A stretch of 64,000 bases of DNA from Diplonema japonicum (GCA_964019335.1 OZ025758.1:124001-188000), one strand, 5' to 3'. Counted from the first letter of the stretch, positions 1 through 15,000 are shown. The notes: generated by a model from the letters alone, not told the origin. A program made the numbers and translations.

Positions 1-3000
1 CAACACCCTCCCCACGAGGTCGTCGATCTCCAAATCCAAGAAGTGCTCGGCGTGCGTCACCGACACGAGCGTCTTCATCTGGTCGGCCGCCGCGTTGTCC
101 TGCGGCGTCCGCGTGCTCAAGCGGCGGAGGCTCACCCCGAACACCTGCACCGTCGGGTCCAGCTTCTCCATCGCCACCTTCAGCTTGTCCTCGTCCGAGA
201 CCTTTCCGCTCGTCACCAGCAGCACCGCCTGCGCCCTCGTCGTCGGGCTCTGGCTGGAGAAGATCGTGTGGATGTGCTCCATCGTCCTCTCCGTGAAGCG
301 GCCTCCGTTTCCTCCTCCGATCATGTTGACAGAGTGGAAGGCGAGGTCCCCGAGGAGCTGGTTCACGTCGCCGGACAGCAACCCGGCCGCCGACGGGGTC
401 GACGGCGTCGTCGGGCTCGTCACCAGCATCGGCTGCACGTCGGTCCCCATCTGCACGAAGGCCACCCTCGTCCCCTCCGCCTTCGCCGCCGCCTTCGGCA
501 CGATGTACGAGTCCCCGTTCAACGGGAGGTCCCGCACCCAGTCCTTCAGCATCTCCATCAGCGCCTCGAACCCGTTCGGGTGTCTCCCGAACCCCCACCC
601 CATCGGCATCGTCCCGTCGAACGCCACCACCATGTCCACCGGAGGGCAGGCTCCGAAGGCCGCCTCCACGCACGCCGACCTCGTCTCCACCCAGAAGCAC
701 GACGGCTCCGCCGCGCACTCGCAAGGCTTCCCGTCGTGTCGCATGCACGTCGACGGCACGCAGATGTTGCTCCCCTGCTCGTCGAAGGCGCACGCCGCGT
801 CCGAAACACAGTCTCCCTTCGTCGTCCACCTCGAGCAGTAGGTCTCCTTGCAGAAGGCGGGCGACGCCGTCACGTCCCACTCGCACCCCGCCTCCGCGAT
901 GCACGACCCTTCCTCCAGGTGCCCCACGCACCTCTTCTTCTCACACTTCGCGTTGGTGTTCCACACGCACTTCGCGTCCTCCTCGCACGGCTTCGCCGAG
1001 GCGTGCGTGCACGCCTTCACCCCGCACACCGACGCCGTCTGGTCCCACTCGCACCGGTCCCCATCCGCCGTGCAGTCCACCGCCTCCGCGTGCACGCACT
1101 CCTTCTTCTCGCACTTCACCCCGTTCACCCACTCGCACCCCGCGAGGTCCGACACGCACGCGGGCTCCGTGTGGTGCTGGCACGGCGACGGCTCGCACCT
1201 GTCGTTCATCCAGTCGCACTCGTAGTCTTGCAGGCACTTTTGCTGGTCCGCGTGCGCGCACACCTTCTCCTTCGAGCACGTCGCGTCCCCGCTCACGTTG
1301 AAGCGGCACCTGTACGCCGGGTCCGACAGGTCCTCGCACAGCTCCTTCGAGCAGTACTGCAGGCACGGTGACACGGTGCACGCCACCAGCCCCTCGTCCC
1401 ACGCGCAGCCCGAGTCGCGGTTGCACTCCGCCGACCCCTTGTGGAAGGAGCACGGGAGGTGCGAGTCCGTCGTCTTCAGCTCCACCAGCCAGCTTCCCCA
1501 GGCGGTGCTCGGGTTGCACCACTTGTCGAACACCTTCTCCTTCAGGTCGTCGATCGCGATGTTTGCGAAGTGTGCCGCCGTCGGCTCCGTCACGATCGGC
1601 TTCAGCGACGCCTCCGCCTCGTTGTCCACCACCGCGTGCGAGTCGCTGCGTCGCACGACGATCCCGACCAGGTGCGCCCCCGCCGACTGGATCTTCGCCA
1701 GCGGGTCCGCGAGCCTGTTCTCGTCCATCACCGGGCTCCCCGACAGCACGAGCACGATCTTCTTCCTCCCGTCCGCGGGGTACAGGGGCCCCGACAACAG
1801 ACCAGCCGCCATGTCGAGGGCGCTCGCCAGGAAGGTGTCCTTCGCCATGTGGAAGTGCTCCTGGAACGACAGGTCCTGCCTCAGCTCGGGGACGTAGCCG
1901 GAGAGCCTCCCCTTCGCCCCGTCGGGGGACACCAGCGCCGACCCCGGGACCTTCCCGCTCGCGTCCACGAGCCTCTCGTCCCCGCCAAACTGCACCACCG
2001 CGACACGCGCCGACCCGCGCGCGTACTGCGTCGGGTCCTTCCCGGCCGCCCCGACGTCGCCGGGGAGCGGCAGCAGGTACACCCAGTCCTTCAGCATCTC
2101 GATCAGGGCGAAGTAGCCGTTCGGGTGCCTCCCGAAGGGCTGCGTCATCACGCCGCTCCCGTCCAGCAAGACCACGATGTCCATCGTCGGGCACGCCCCG
2201 TAGTGCACGTCCACGCACGTCCCGTCGTGCCAGAAGCAACCGGGGTCCGTCGTGCACGCGCAGTGCTCGTGCACGTCCTCGCACCGCTTCGTCCCGCAGG
2301 TCCCGAAGTCCCAGGTGCACGCCGGCTCCAAGTCGCACGTCGTCTCGTTGTACTTCGCGCAGTACTTCTCCTTGCACATTCCGGGCGAGGTCGTCGGGTC
2401 CCACTCGCACTGGCTCTCCGTCGCCGACGAGCAAGACAGCTCGTCCACGTAGCCCACGCACGGCTTCTCCACGCACGCCCCCGTGTCCTTCTCGAAGTCG
2501 CACCACACCTTGTTCTCCGCCGCCTCGCAACAGGTCTGGTTTCCGGCCGGGCACGACACGCACCTCCTCGGCTTGCACACCGCGCCGATCCGGTTCGCGT
2601 CCGACGTGTCCCAGGTGCAGGTCTCCGCGAGGTCCTTGCACCCCACCTCCGTCCTCTGCGTCTTGCACGGCTCGAGGGTGCACACCCCGACCACCGAGTC
2701 CCACACGCAGCTCGTGGGGTCCAACAGGCACGGCTCCTCGTCGCCGTGCTTGCACGGCTTCTCCACACACGTGTTGTTCCCGTTGTCCCACATGCACTCC
2801 GCGTCCCTCGCGCACGCGGGCGCCGTGTCGTGGCTGCACGGCGTCTCCTTCTCGCACCCCTGCGTCCCCGCGTTGTAGACGCAGTGGTTGTCCACGTCCG
2901 CCGTGCACTCCGCCTCCTCGCAGTGGTCGTAGCAAGGGGTCGCCCCGCAGCTCAGCGTCGTGTCCGACCACACGCAGCCCCCGTTTCGGTTGCAAACGAG

Positions 3001-6000
3001 CTTCTCGTCCAGCTGCACGCACGGCACGGGTCCGTCCCCGGTCCCCGCGGACCCGCCGTTCGTCGCCGACACGAACCTGCCCCACCTGCTGCTCGGGTCG
3101 CAGAGCCCCGTCAACACCTCCGTCGGGATCTCGTCCATCGTGAGGCTCATGAAGTGATCGTCCGCCAGCTCCGAGACCACGGGCTTCAAGGCCGCCTCCG
3201 CCGCGTCGTCCTCGGCGCTGTGGGCCTTGAACCTCCTCACAGCGATACCGAAGGTGAGGACCTGCAGCTGCTGCAGCTTCGCCCTCACCGTGGTGAGGCG
3301 GTCCCCGTCCATCAGCACCCCGTCCGTGATGATGATCACGATCCTGCGGCGCCCGTCCAAAGGCGAGTCGTTCGTCAGCATGTCCGCCGCCATGTTCAGC
3401 CCCTCCTCGATGAAGGTCAGCTGCGCCATGTAGTTCCCCTCGTGCCAGCTGATGTCTCCCTCCAGCTGCTTCAGGTCTCCGCTGAGGCGGCCCTCCGTCC
3501 CGACCCCGAGCGGCGTCCTCTGCGCCGAGTTCACCACCCCGCCCGTCGCGGGGTTCACCGAGTTCGGCTCCCCGCTGAACTGCACCAGCCCGAGCCTCAC
3601 CCCGCCGGTCGACGCCGCCGACCCGGCCCCAACCGAGGACAGCTCTCCGCTCAGAGGCAGAGTCCTCACCCAGTCCCGCACCATCTCCATCATCGCGTAG
3701 AACCCGTGAGGATGCCTCCCGAAGGCCTGGCTCATCGACCCGGATCCGTCCAGCACGAGCACCGCGTCCAGGGTCGGGCACTTCCCGAACACCTGCTCCT
3801 CGCAGCGGGCCTTCCCTCCCTGCGTCGACCAGAAGCAACTGGTGTCCTTCTGGCACTCGCACCGGGTCGGGATCGTGTGGCACGTCTTCTTCACGCACGC
3901 GCTCTCCTTTCCGACCCACTTGCACGTCGTGTCCAGGTCGCAAGTCGTCTCGTTCTCGTACCTCGCGCACGGCTCCAGTTGACAGCTCCCCGGTGCCGCC
4001 GTTGTGTCCCAGTGGCACTTCTTGTCCGCGTCGCAAGTCATGTCGTTCTCGTACAGCACGCACGGCCTCACCACGCAGTTCTGCGCCACCTCCTCCCACT
4101 GGCACAGCACGTCCTTCTTACAGGTGTCCTTGTCCTTGTGCGGCACGCACTTCAAGGGGGTGCACTGCTCCTTGTTGTTGTTGTTGTTGGCCGCCGCTGC
4201 TGCGTCCCACTCGCACACCCGCGGCTCCGCCTCGCACTCCTGCTGGGTGCTCTTCCCCACACACGGTCGCACGATGCAGTCCGAGCGGTCCGCTTTCCAC
4301 TCGCACGCGAACTCCTTCTCCGACAGACACCCGTCCTCCGTCGTGTGGTAGCACGGCCTCTCCCCGCAGGCCGCCGACGTCGCGTTCCACCCGCACCCGG
4401 CCTCCGCCTCGCACGCCTGCGAGTCCCCGCCGGCGCACTCCTCCTTCCTGTAGCAGGTCTCGTCCGTCGAGTCCCAGCCGTTCAAGCAATCGTTCGCGAC
4501 GTCCTTGTGGCAGGTGTTCTCGTCGCAGTGCATCACGCACGGCGAGGTCGTGCACGTCAGCTGGCTCCACACGCACCCTGCGTCCCGCATGCAGTCCCGC
4601 TTCGCCGTGTAGGTTCCGCAAGGCTGGTGCTTCCCGCCCGCCCGCACCCCCATCGCGATCGAGGATCCGAAGGCGGTCGCGGGGTCGCACAGCTGCGTCA
4701 GCGGGCCCTTCTCGGACGCCAGCTCGTCCATGTCGACGTTCACGAAGTGCGCGCTGTGCGGCGCCGAGGTCACCGGCTTCAGCGCCTCCTCCGCGTCGGT
4801 GTCCACCTTCGTGTGCGAGGTGAACCTCCTCACCACGATCCCGAACACCTCCGCGCCCACCGTGTCGAGCTTCGCCTTCGCATCCTCTAAATAGGACTGG
4901 TCCTGCAGCTGCCCGTCCGTGATGATGTACACCGCCCTCCTCCTCCCGTCCGTGGGGGAGCTCTGCAGGATGCTCGCCGCCATCTGCAACCCGAGGTTCA
5001 CGTAGGTCCCCTTCTCCATGAAGTTCGCCTCGTGCCAGTCCAGGTCCGCGGAGAGCTCCCCGAAGTCTCCGGAGAGCCTCCCGGCCGTTCCGACCCCCGC
5101 GGGGGTCTTCACCGCCGACCCCGCGATCGGCGTCTTCGTCAGCGGCGCCGTCGCCACCCCGCTGAACTGAACGAAGGCGACGCGCACCTTTCTCGAGGCC
5201 GACGTCGTCGTGCTCGCCGCCCCGGCCTTCTCCCCGCTCAGCGGCAACCCCTTCGCCCACGCCCTCAGCATCTCCACCATCCCGTAGAACCCGTGCGGGT
5301 GGCGCCCGAACACCTGGCTCATCGACGCAGACCCGTCGAACACCACCACCACGTCGAGCGTCGGGCAGGTCCCGTACCTCTGGTCCACGCAGCTCTTCTC
5401 CCCGGCGAGCCAGAAGCACTCGGGTTCCTTGTGGCACGCGCACTGGTCCTGCAGCAGCCCGCACTCCTTCTTCCTGCAGATGCTGGAAGAGGGGTCCGTC
5501 AAACACGCGGGGTCCTGGTTGCACTCGTCCTCGTCGCAGATGCTCGTCTTGACGTCGCAGTACTTCCTGCAGTACTTCACATCGCAGGTCCCGGGCGCCA
5601 CCGCGGTGCTCCACTCGCAGCTGTCGTCCGACACGCAGAGCTTCTCGCTCGTGTACTGCTTGCACAGGGCGGGCGTGCACTTCTCCCCCACGCTCTTCTG
5701 GTCGTCCCACTCGCACATCCCGGGCTCCCTGGTTTCGCACTCCTCCTCCGTCGTGTACGGGGTACACTTCTTCACCTCGCACTGCACCGCCTCCACGTTC
5801 CACACGCACTCCTTCTTCGCGTCCAGGTTGCAGCTGTCCGCGTTGTCGTACACGCAACGCTTCTTCTCGCACTCCTGCTTCAGGTTGTCCCACGCGCACA
5901 CCACGGGGTCCGCGAGGCACCCTTGCTCGTTGTCGTGCTTGCACTCCTTCCCGATGCAGGTGTTCCCGCCGGACAACCACTCGCACCCCGCGGTGTCCGC

Positions 6001-9000
6001 CTCGCACGCCGCCTGCTGCCCGTGGTTGCACACCTCCTCCTTCCCGCAGGCCCCCGACTTCCACTCGCACAGGTTCAGGGCGTGGTCCGCCCTGCACTCC
6101 GCCTCCGAGCAGTGCTTCAAACACGGGGAGTCCGCGCAAGACAGGGTGCTGTCGAACCACACGCACCCCGCGTCCTTGTTGCACGAGTCCTTCATTCCGT
6201 GAAGCTGGCACGGCTGCCTCCCCCCGGTCGGGTAGCCGACGAACCTCCCCCACTCGGCGTTCGGGTCGCACAGCCCGCTCAGGGACCCCGCGAGCTCGTC
6301 CACCTGCAGGTTCACGATGTGGCCCTTCTTCGGGGACGCCACGAGGGGCTCCAAGGTCTGCTGCGCCTTCTCGTCCAAGGCCGTGTGGGTGTCGAAGGGG
6401 CGCACCACCGCGCCGAACACCTGCACCTGCGCCTGGTCCAGCTCCGCCCGCACCTTCTTGTACTGGTCCTTGTCGTCCAGCTCCCCGTCCGTCACGATGA
6501 TCAGCACCCTCCTCCTCCCGTCAACGGGGCTCGTCCTGAAGAGGCTCACCGCCTTCTCCATCCCCGCCAACAGGTAGGTCATCTGCGGGGTCGGCTGCGT
6601 CAAGAGGCTGCCCCCCATGAAGTTGTCCTCCAGGAAGGTGAGGTCCTTCTCCACCTCCTCGAGGGAGCCGGTGAGGCGGCCCTCGCTCGTCCCGGGACCC
6701 GTCGGGGTCAAGGCCTGCCTGCTGTCGCCCGCCGCCCACAGCTCGCTCCCCGCGAACTGCACGAAGGCGAGGCGCACCGTCTGCGAGTCGGCCGCGGGGG
6801 TCGCCACCGACCCCGCGTCCCCGCTCAGCGGCAGGGACTGCGCCCAGTCGCGCACAACCTCGATCAAGGCGTAGAAGCCCTGCGGGTGCCTTCCGAACTT
6901 CCTCCCCATCGACACCCCGCCGTCCAGGAGCACCACCACGTCCAGCGTGGGGCACGTCCCGTAGCGCTGGAAGGTGCAGTGCGATTTCCCCGAGGCCGTG
7001 CTGTAGTAGCAGTCCGGGTCCGCCTCGCACGCGCACTTGTCCGTCAGCTTGTTGCAGTCCTTCTCCACGCACCTGTTCTTCCCCTGCTCCCACATGCACG
7101 ACCTCTCGTTGTCGCAGTTCGTCTGGTCGAACTTCCTGCACGGTCCCACGCTGCAGATCGCGGGCGACTGCTTCACGTTCCAGTGGCACCCCGCCAGCTC
7201 CTCGTTGTGGTTGCAGCACCTCTCGTCCGCGAACGACACGCAGGGCCTCACCTCGCACCGCTGCGTCGTGTTCCCCCACTCACACCTCGCGTCCGCGGAG
7301 CAGGCTCCCGCCTCCGAATACTGGCACGGCTTCGGCACGCACACCGCGGGGATCCCCGTCGCCACGCACGCCGTGTCCCACTCGCACCCTCCGTCCGCGT
7401 TGCAGGCTCCCTCCTCCGTGTGTTGGCACGGCTTCTCCTGGCAGCTCCCGTCCTTCGACAACCACTCGCAATCGTAGGTCGAGTCGGCGGTGCAGCTGTT
7501 CTCGTCCGGGTAGTTGCACGGCTTGTCCACGCACTTGGCGTCCCTCCAGGCGCACGTCCCGTCCGCGTTGCAGCTCGGCTCCGCCGCGTGCGTCTGGCAC
7601 CCCTCCTCCTTGTAGCACACGCTCTCGTCCCCCTTCCAGAAGCACTTGTTCGACGTGTCCGCCTTGCAGAGGTCCTCCGCGCAGTGCTTGATGCACGGGG
7701 TGTCCACGCACGCCGCCAGCACGTCCCTGAACACGCAGCCGGAGTCGCCGTTGCACGGGTCCTTCTCCTTGTAGTTCCCGCACGGCCTGTGCACCCCGGC
7801 CTGTTGGCTTGTCGCCTCCACAATGTACTTCCCCCACATGCTCGAGGGGTCGCACAGCCCGTCCAGCGTGTCCGAGATCTCGTCCAGGAGGAGGTTGTAG
7901 TAGTGCTCCGCGTGCGGCTTCGAGGTGATCGGCTTCAGCGTCGCCTCCGCGTCCTTGTCCGTTTGGGTGTGCGTGTTGAAACGCCTCACCACGATCCCGA
8001 AGGTCATCACCTGCTCCTGCTCCAGCCTCTTCCGCGCGTCCACGAGCTTGTCCGCGTCCTGCACCATCCCGTCGGTGAAGATCAAGAGCACCCTCTTCCT
8101 CCCGTCCTTCGGCGACGCCTGGAACATGTCCGCCGACACGTCCAGCGCCGCAGCGAGGTACGTCCCTCCCTCCATGAAGTTCGTCTCCTGCCACACCAGG
8201 TCCGCCTTCAGCTCCGCCCCGTCGCCGGTCAGCCTGCCCCCGCTCCCTGTCCCGGTGGGGGTCTTCTGCGCCCCGTCCACGAGGTCCGTTCCGGGGATCT
8301 TGATCGCAGGCTTCCCGCTGAACTGCACCACCCCGACCCTGGTCTTCCCGCTGCTGCCGGCCTTCGTCGTCGGTTCCCCGGCCTTCTCCCCGCTCAGGGT
8401 GAGCTTCCCGGTCCACCCCTTCAACACCTCCATGAGCCCGTAGAAGCCGTGCGGGTGGCGCCCGAAGGTCTGCGTCATCGACGCCGACCCGTCCACCGCG
8501 AGCACCACGTCCAGGGTCGGGCACTCCCCGAACTTCCCGGTCTTGCACACCCCCTTGTCCCAGAAGCAGTCCGAGTCCTTGTGGCACCTGCAGGTGTCGT
8601 TCTGGAACGCCTCGCAGTCCTTGTCCACACACTTCTTCTCCATCTTGTCCCACATGCACAGCCCGTCTCCGTCGCACGCGTTCTCCTCCCCAGCGTACCT
8701 CTCGCAGTACTTCGGCTCGCACTCTGTCGTCCAGTCGCACCCGCTGTCCAGCTTGCACTCGATCTCGCTCAGGTACTCCTTGCACGGAAGCGGGGTGCAC
8801 TCGTTCGTGTTGTTCGACGACGACTTCTTCCACTCGCACATCCCGGGCTCCACCGTCTCGCACGCCGTCTGGTTCTTGTACGCGCACAGCTTCGGCACGC
8901 ACTCGGGCACGAGCGGCTTCCACTCGCAGTCCGTGTCCAGCTCGCACTGGTCCAGGTTGTCGTAGTTGCACGGCTTCTTCTCGCAGGTCGCCTTGATGTT

Positions 9001-12000
9001 GTTCCACACACAGGTGTCGGGGTCCGCCACGCACCCTTGCTCCGTGTCGTGCTTGCACTTCTTCCCGATGCACGACCCTGTGTTGTCGATCTCGCACTCG
9101 AAGTCCGCCTCGCACGCCGCCACGTCCACGTGCTTGCAGATCTCCTCCTTCTCGCACGCCGACCCGCTCCACACGCACCTGTTCATGAAGTCCGCCTTGC
9201 ACACAGGCTCCGAGCAGTGCGTCAGGCACGGGGAGTCTCCGCAGGACAGGGTGCTGTCGAACCACACACAACCCGCGTCCTTGTTGCACACCAGCTTCTC
9301 TGCGTGCAGGTTGCAAGGCTTGTGTTGTTGTTGTTGTGCTGTCTCAGCCACGTACTTCCCCCATTCACTGTTGGGGTCGCACAACCCGTTCAGAGAGGTC
9401 GCAAGCTGGTCCACCTCCACGCTCACGAAGTGGTTCTTCTTCGGGTCCGACACCACCTGCTTCAGGTCCGCCTCCGCCTGCAGGTCGTCCGCGGTTTGCG
9501 AGGTCAACGGGCGCACCGAGGCTCCGAACACCACCACCTGCGATGCAGAGAGCTCTGCCAGCACAGTCTGGTACTTGTCCTTGTCCGCAAGAGGGCTGTC
9601 CGCCACGATGATCAGCACCCTCCTCCTCCCGTCAACGGGGCTTGTCTTGAAGAGGCTCGCAGCCTTCAGCATCCCCGCCAGCAGGTAGGTCGTCTGCGGA
9701 GCAGGCTGCCTCGCTGCGTTGCTCCCCATGAAGTTGTCCTCCAGGAAGGTGAGGTCCTTCCCTATCTCCTCGAGGGAGCCGGTGAGGCGGCCCTCGCTCG
9801 TCCCGTAACCGGTCGCCGACAAGGCCTGCTTCGCGTCGTTCGCAGGCCACAGCTCGCTCCCCGCGAACTGCACGAAGGCGAGGCGCACCGTTTGTGTGTT
9901 CGCCGCCGGCGGCGTCGCTGCCGCGTCCTTGCTCAGAGGAAGCGTTTTCGCCCAGTCGCGCACAACCTCGATCAAGGCGTAGAAGCCCTGCGGGTGCCTT
10001 CCGAACTTCCTCCCCATCGACACCCCGCCGTCCAGGAGCACCACCACGTCCAGCGTGGGGCACGTCCCGTAGCGCTGGAAGGTGCAGTGCGGGTCCCCGC
10101 CCTTTGCCACGAAGTAGCAGTCCGGGTCCGCCTCGCACGCGCACTTGTCGGGGTGCTCGCTGCACCTCTTCTCCAAGCAGGTGGCGGAGCTCGGTTCCCA
10201 CATGCAGCCCCTGTCCGCTCCGCACGTCCCCTCCGACTTCAGCTTCCTGCAGGGGAGCTCGGAGCACACCGACGGCGCCTGCTTCACGTCCCAGTGGCAT
10301 CCGTGGTCGCTGTTGCAGCACTTCTCGTCCGGGTAGTGCGCGCACGTCGCGACAGAGCAGCCTCCGTCCCACGTGCACACCACGTCCTGCTTGCAGGCGG
10401 TCTCGTTCGTGTGCGTGCACGGTTTCACGATGCACATCTGGTCCTCAGGCTTCGCGCACGCTGCCTCCCACATGCAGCCCGCGTCGGCGTTGCAGTCCGC
10501 GCTGGTGTTGTACACGCAAGGCTTCTCCTTGCACTCCTTCTTCACCGTCGACCACACGCAGTCGTACGTTGCGTCCGCGATACAGCTCTTCTCGTCCGGG
10601 TAGGTGCACGGGGTCTCCACGCACTCCGTCTTCTTCGCGTCCCACACGCACTCCGCGTCTCCGTTGCAGGCCGTCGCCTCCGTGTACTTGCACACCTCCT
10701 TCTTGAAGCACTCCTCGACCGTCGCGTCCCACTGGCACGCCGCCGCCTTCTCCGCCTCGCACTTCGGCTGGTCGCAGTGCGCCACGCACACCGACTCCAG
10801 ACACGCCGTCAGCGCCTCCGACCACGTGCACCCGCGGTCCGCCACGCACCCCGTCTTCGTCACGGAGTTCGCGCAGGGCTGGTGCACCCCGCTCGCCGCG
10901 GCGTGCTGGTGCTGCGTCGGGTCCACCACGAGGTGGCCCCACAACCCGTTCGGGTCGCACAGCCCGTTCAGCGCCTTCTCCGGGATCTCCTCGATCTCCA
11001 GGTTCATGAAGTGCTCGTCCTTCGGGAGCGACACCAGGGGCTTCAGCGTCGCCTCCGCGTCCATGTCCGTCTGCGTGTGCTGCGTGAACCTCCTCACCAC
11101 GATCCCGAAGGTCTGCACCGACAGCCCGTCCAGCTCCTGCCTGGCCTGTGCCATGATGTCCTTGTCCGCCCCCGCGTCCTGGATCATCCCGTCCGTGATC
11201 ACGATCAGGACGCGCTGCCTCCCGTCCACGGGGGACGACGTCGTGAAGACGGTGGCCGCCCTCTTCAGCCCCTTCGCAACGTACGTCCCGGCCTCGAGGT
11301 AGTTGCTCTCGTGCCAGTCCACGTCCGACTTCAGCTCCGACGCAACCCCGGAGAGGCGGCCCGCCGTCCCGACCCCGACGGGGCTCACCGCCACCGAGTC
11401 TACCACTGGGCCGCTCCACGTGTTCGGGGGGCTGAAGAACTGCTGCCTCCCCGAGAACTGCACCACCGCAACCCTCACCTTCCCGGTCCCTGCCTGCGAC
11501 GCTGCCCCGACGGACGCAGCCTCCCCGTTCAAAGGAAGCTTCTTCATCCAGTCACCGAGCATCTCCATCAGGGCGAAGAAGCCGTGGGGGTGGTGCCCGA
11601 AGGACTGGCTCATCGATGCAGATCCGTCCACAAGAAGCACCACGTCCATCGTGGGGCACTCTCCGTAGCTGTTCTTCACGCACGATCCTGATCCTGATCC
11701 TGATCCTGATCCCGCCGAAGACGCCTTCCAGAAACACTTCGGGTCCTCCACGCAAGGGCATTTCGCGAGGTCGTTGCAGTTCTTCTCCACACACTTCTTC
11801 TTCCCGTCGTCCCACATGCAGTCGCTGTCGGCGTTGCAGGTAGGCGTGTCCTTCAACTTCGCGCACGGCTCCTCCACACACATCGCGGGCGAGATGGACG
11901 GGCTCCAGTGGCACCCCTCCCTCTTGTTGCACGGAAGCTCCTCCATCACCTCGGTGCACGGCTTCTGCACGCAGGTCGTGGTGTCCACGAGCCAGTCGCA

Positions 12001-15000
12001 GTACGGGTCCGCCACGCACCCCGCGCGGCTGGTCTCCGTGCACTTCTTCTCGATGCAGCCTCCCGCGTTCACCACCACGGTTCCGACCGACCCGATGCAG
12101 GCCGGGCTGTTGGAAGCGCCTCCCCACTCGCATGCGTAGCCGAGCACAGCCTTCGTGTCGTCCACGGGGTCCACGCTGCTCCACTCGCCGTTCGGGAAGA
12201 AGTACGCGTCAGCTGCGGCCGCCGAGGGCTGTCCAACCATCCAGTTGTCGTAGCTGCTGATGGGCTGCCCGGCCTCCGGACCGGTGCTCCACGTCCACGC
12301 CCCACCCGCCGCAGACGCACCCATCCAGCCCTCTCCCGCGACCCTGTCCCTCGCCACCTCCGTCTCCTCCGGAGAGGTCACCGTCAACAGGTACCCCGCC
12401 GTCCCGAGGAACGATTTCTCCGCGCACGCCTGCTTCGCCTTTTCCCAGGTGCACGCCGCGAGCTTCACCCCCCCGGGGCTCTGGCACGGGGTCTCCGACG
12501 CGTAGTAGCGGTAGTAGTGGCCCGTCCTCGCGTCGAACACTCCCTCACCGTAGTTCCAGGTCATGCTCCTCTCCTTCCCAGCCGCCGAGCTGGTCTTGAA
12601 GCTCACCTTCGCCATTGCCTCCGCGAAGGCGGTCAAAGACTTCTCCTGCCCGTCCATCGAGGTCAGCACCAGCGACCCCGTCGACGCCGACCACTCCGTT
12701 TTCATCCCGAGGGCCGGACACTCCGCGCACTCCAGCGTGTCCTTCCCCTTGATGTAGTCGGCGCTGTCGATGCTCACCGCCGCGCCGTTCACGAGCCCGC
12801 CGCACTTCCCGGGGCAGGTCGTCGTCGCCTCGTCACAGGTAAGCGAGGCGAAGGGGAACATCGCCACCCCCTTGCTGTAGGACAGGCTGTTGTTCCCGCT
12901 GTTCCAGTCGCAGACCGCGTCTCCGGTGCACGCCGCCTCCTCAACGTAGTTGCAAGGCCTCTCCGTGCACTCCTGCTTCAGGTTGTTCCACACGCACTTG
13001 TCGGGGTCTGCGAGGCAGCCCGGCTCCGTGTCGTGCACGCACTTCTTGTCCAAGCAGGTCGTCTTGTTGTCCGACAGCTCGCACCCGGGGTTCTGGGGGC
13101 ACTCCGTCACCGACAGCGAGTCGCACCCGACCTTCGGCTCCTTCTGGCACACTCCCTTCGCCGCCTCCCACATGCAGGTGTTCGCTGTGTCCGCCTTGCA
13201 CTCTCCCTCGTCGCAGTGCTGCACGCACGGGGTGTCCGCGCACGACAGGGTCGCGTCGTACCACACGCACCCTGCGTCTGCGTTGCACTCCCCTGTGAGC
13301 ACGTGCTGTTTGCACGGCTTGTGGAGCCCGCTGCTGCTGCTGCTGCTGCTGTTTCCGCTCTGCTTCCCCACCACGAGGCTCCCAAACTTCCCGTTCGGGT
13401 CGCAGATGTCTCCGAGCACCATCGTCGGAACCTCGTCGATCATGAGGTTCTGGAAGTGGGCGTCGTGCGGAGAGGACACGATGGGCTTCAAGGTCTGCTC
13501 CGCGAGGTCGTCGATGGGGGTGTGCGCGTCCGCCCTGCGCACCACCACCCCGAACACCTGCACCTTCTCCTTGTCGAGCTCTCCGCGGGCCTTCGACAGC
13601 GCGTTCGGGTCGAAGATCTGCCCGTCCGTGATGATGATCAGGACGCGCTGCCTCCCGTCGTTCGGGGAGGCCCTGAACATCTCGGCCACATCGTCCAGCC
13701 CCTTCGAGACCATCGTCCCCCCACCGTAGTAGTTGTCCTCTTGCCAGTCGAGGTCCGCGTTCAGCTCGACGAGGTCTCCGCTCAGGCTTCCGGAGGTTCC
13801 GACCCCTGCGGGGGCGCTCTGGGCCTCCGCCTTCCCGGGGTCCGCTCCCCGCGCGTTCTTCCCAGAGAACTGCACGATCCCGACGCGCACCTTCCCGCTG
13901 TCCGCGGCGGAGTTCACCCCCACGCTCCCCTTCTCTCCGCTCAGGGGCAGCGTCGTCAGCCAGTCCCGCACCATCTCCATCATCGCCTCGAACCCGTGCG
14001 GGTGCCTCCCGAAGGACTGGCTCATCGACCCGCTTCCGTCCACCAGGAGCACCAGGTCCAGCGTGGGGCACTGCCCGAACTTGTCGGCGGCGCAGAACTG
14101 CTTCGCCCCGTTCCAGAAGCATCCCGTGTCCTTCTTGCACTCGCACTCGCTCAGCTTCCCGCACTCCTTCTCCACGCACTTGTTCTGCTCGTACACGCAC
14201 GCGCTGTCGCTGTTGCACTTCGGCTCGTCCTTGTTCATCGTCGCGCAGTAGGTCAAGCTGCACTGCGCCGGCGACACCGAGATGTCCCAGTGGCAGTCCC
14301 CGTCAGCGTTGCAGCACCTCTCCCCCGAGTGGATCGCGCACGGTTCCTGCGCGCACGCCCCGCCCACCCAGCTGCAGCGGGTGTCCTTCGTGCACGCCAC
14401 CTCGTCCGTGAAGACCGTCGCGTCGCAGCTCTTCTTCTGGCACGCACCGCCGCCGACCACCCCGGCGCACGCGTCCCACTCGCACGCCGCGTCCGAGTTG
14501 CAGTCGTCGGGAGCCGTGTGCTTGCAGGGCTTCTCCACGCACGTCTTCTTCCCCGCGAGCCACTCGCACACCGCCGGGTCCGCCTCGCACTCCACCTCGT
14601 TCGGCTGGTTGCACGGGCGCTCCACGCACTTCTTCTTCCTGTCCCAAGCGCACTGCTCGTCCGCGTCGCACGCCGCCTCGTCGTCTCCGTGCGCGCACAG
14701 CGACGCCACCCAGCACGACGGCTCGGTCGTCCCGTTCACCACCTTCCACTCGCAGTGGTTCAGCGTGTCCTTGCTGCACTTCGGTTCCTCGCAGTGCGCC
14801 ACACACGGCGAGTCCACGCACGACAGCCCGACGCTGCTCCACACGCAACCGGGGTCGGCCGCGCACCCTGCTTGGTCCAGGTGCTGCGGGCACGGCATGT
14901 GCATCCCCGCTTGCTTTTCCTGCTGCGCCCCCGCGGGCATGAGGAGCTGGCCCCACTTGCTGTTCGGGTCGCAGATCCCGTTCAGGACCTGCCCGGGCAT

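Noticed and set aside
941-9316. Long minus-strand frames in another phase within the giant gene
   Set aside because: Gly/Arg-rich composition without domains, overlapping the true frame that carries the vWA and Cys/Trp modules.
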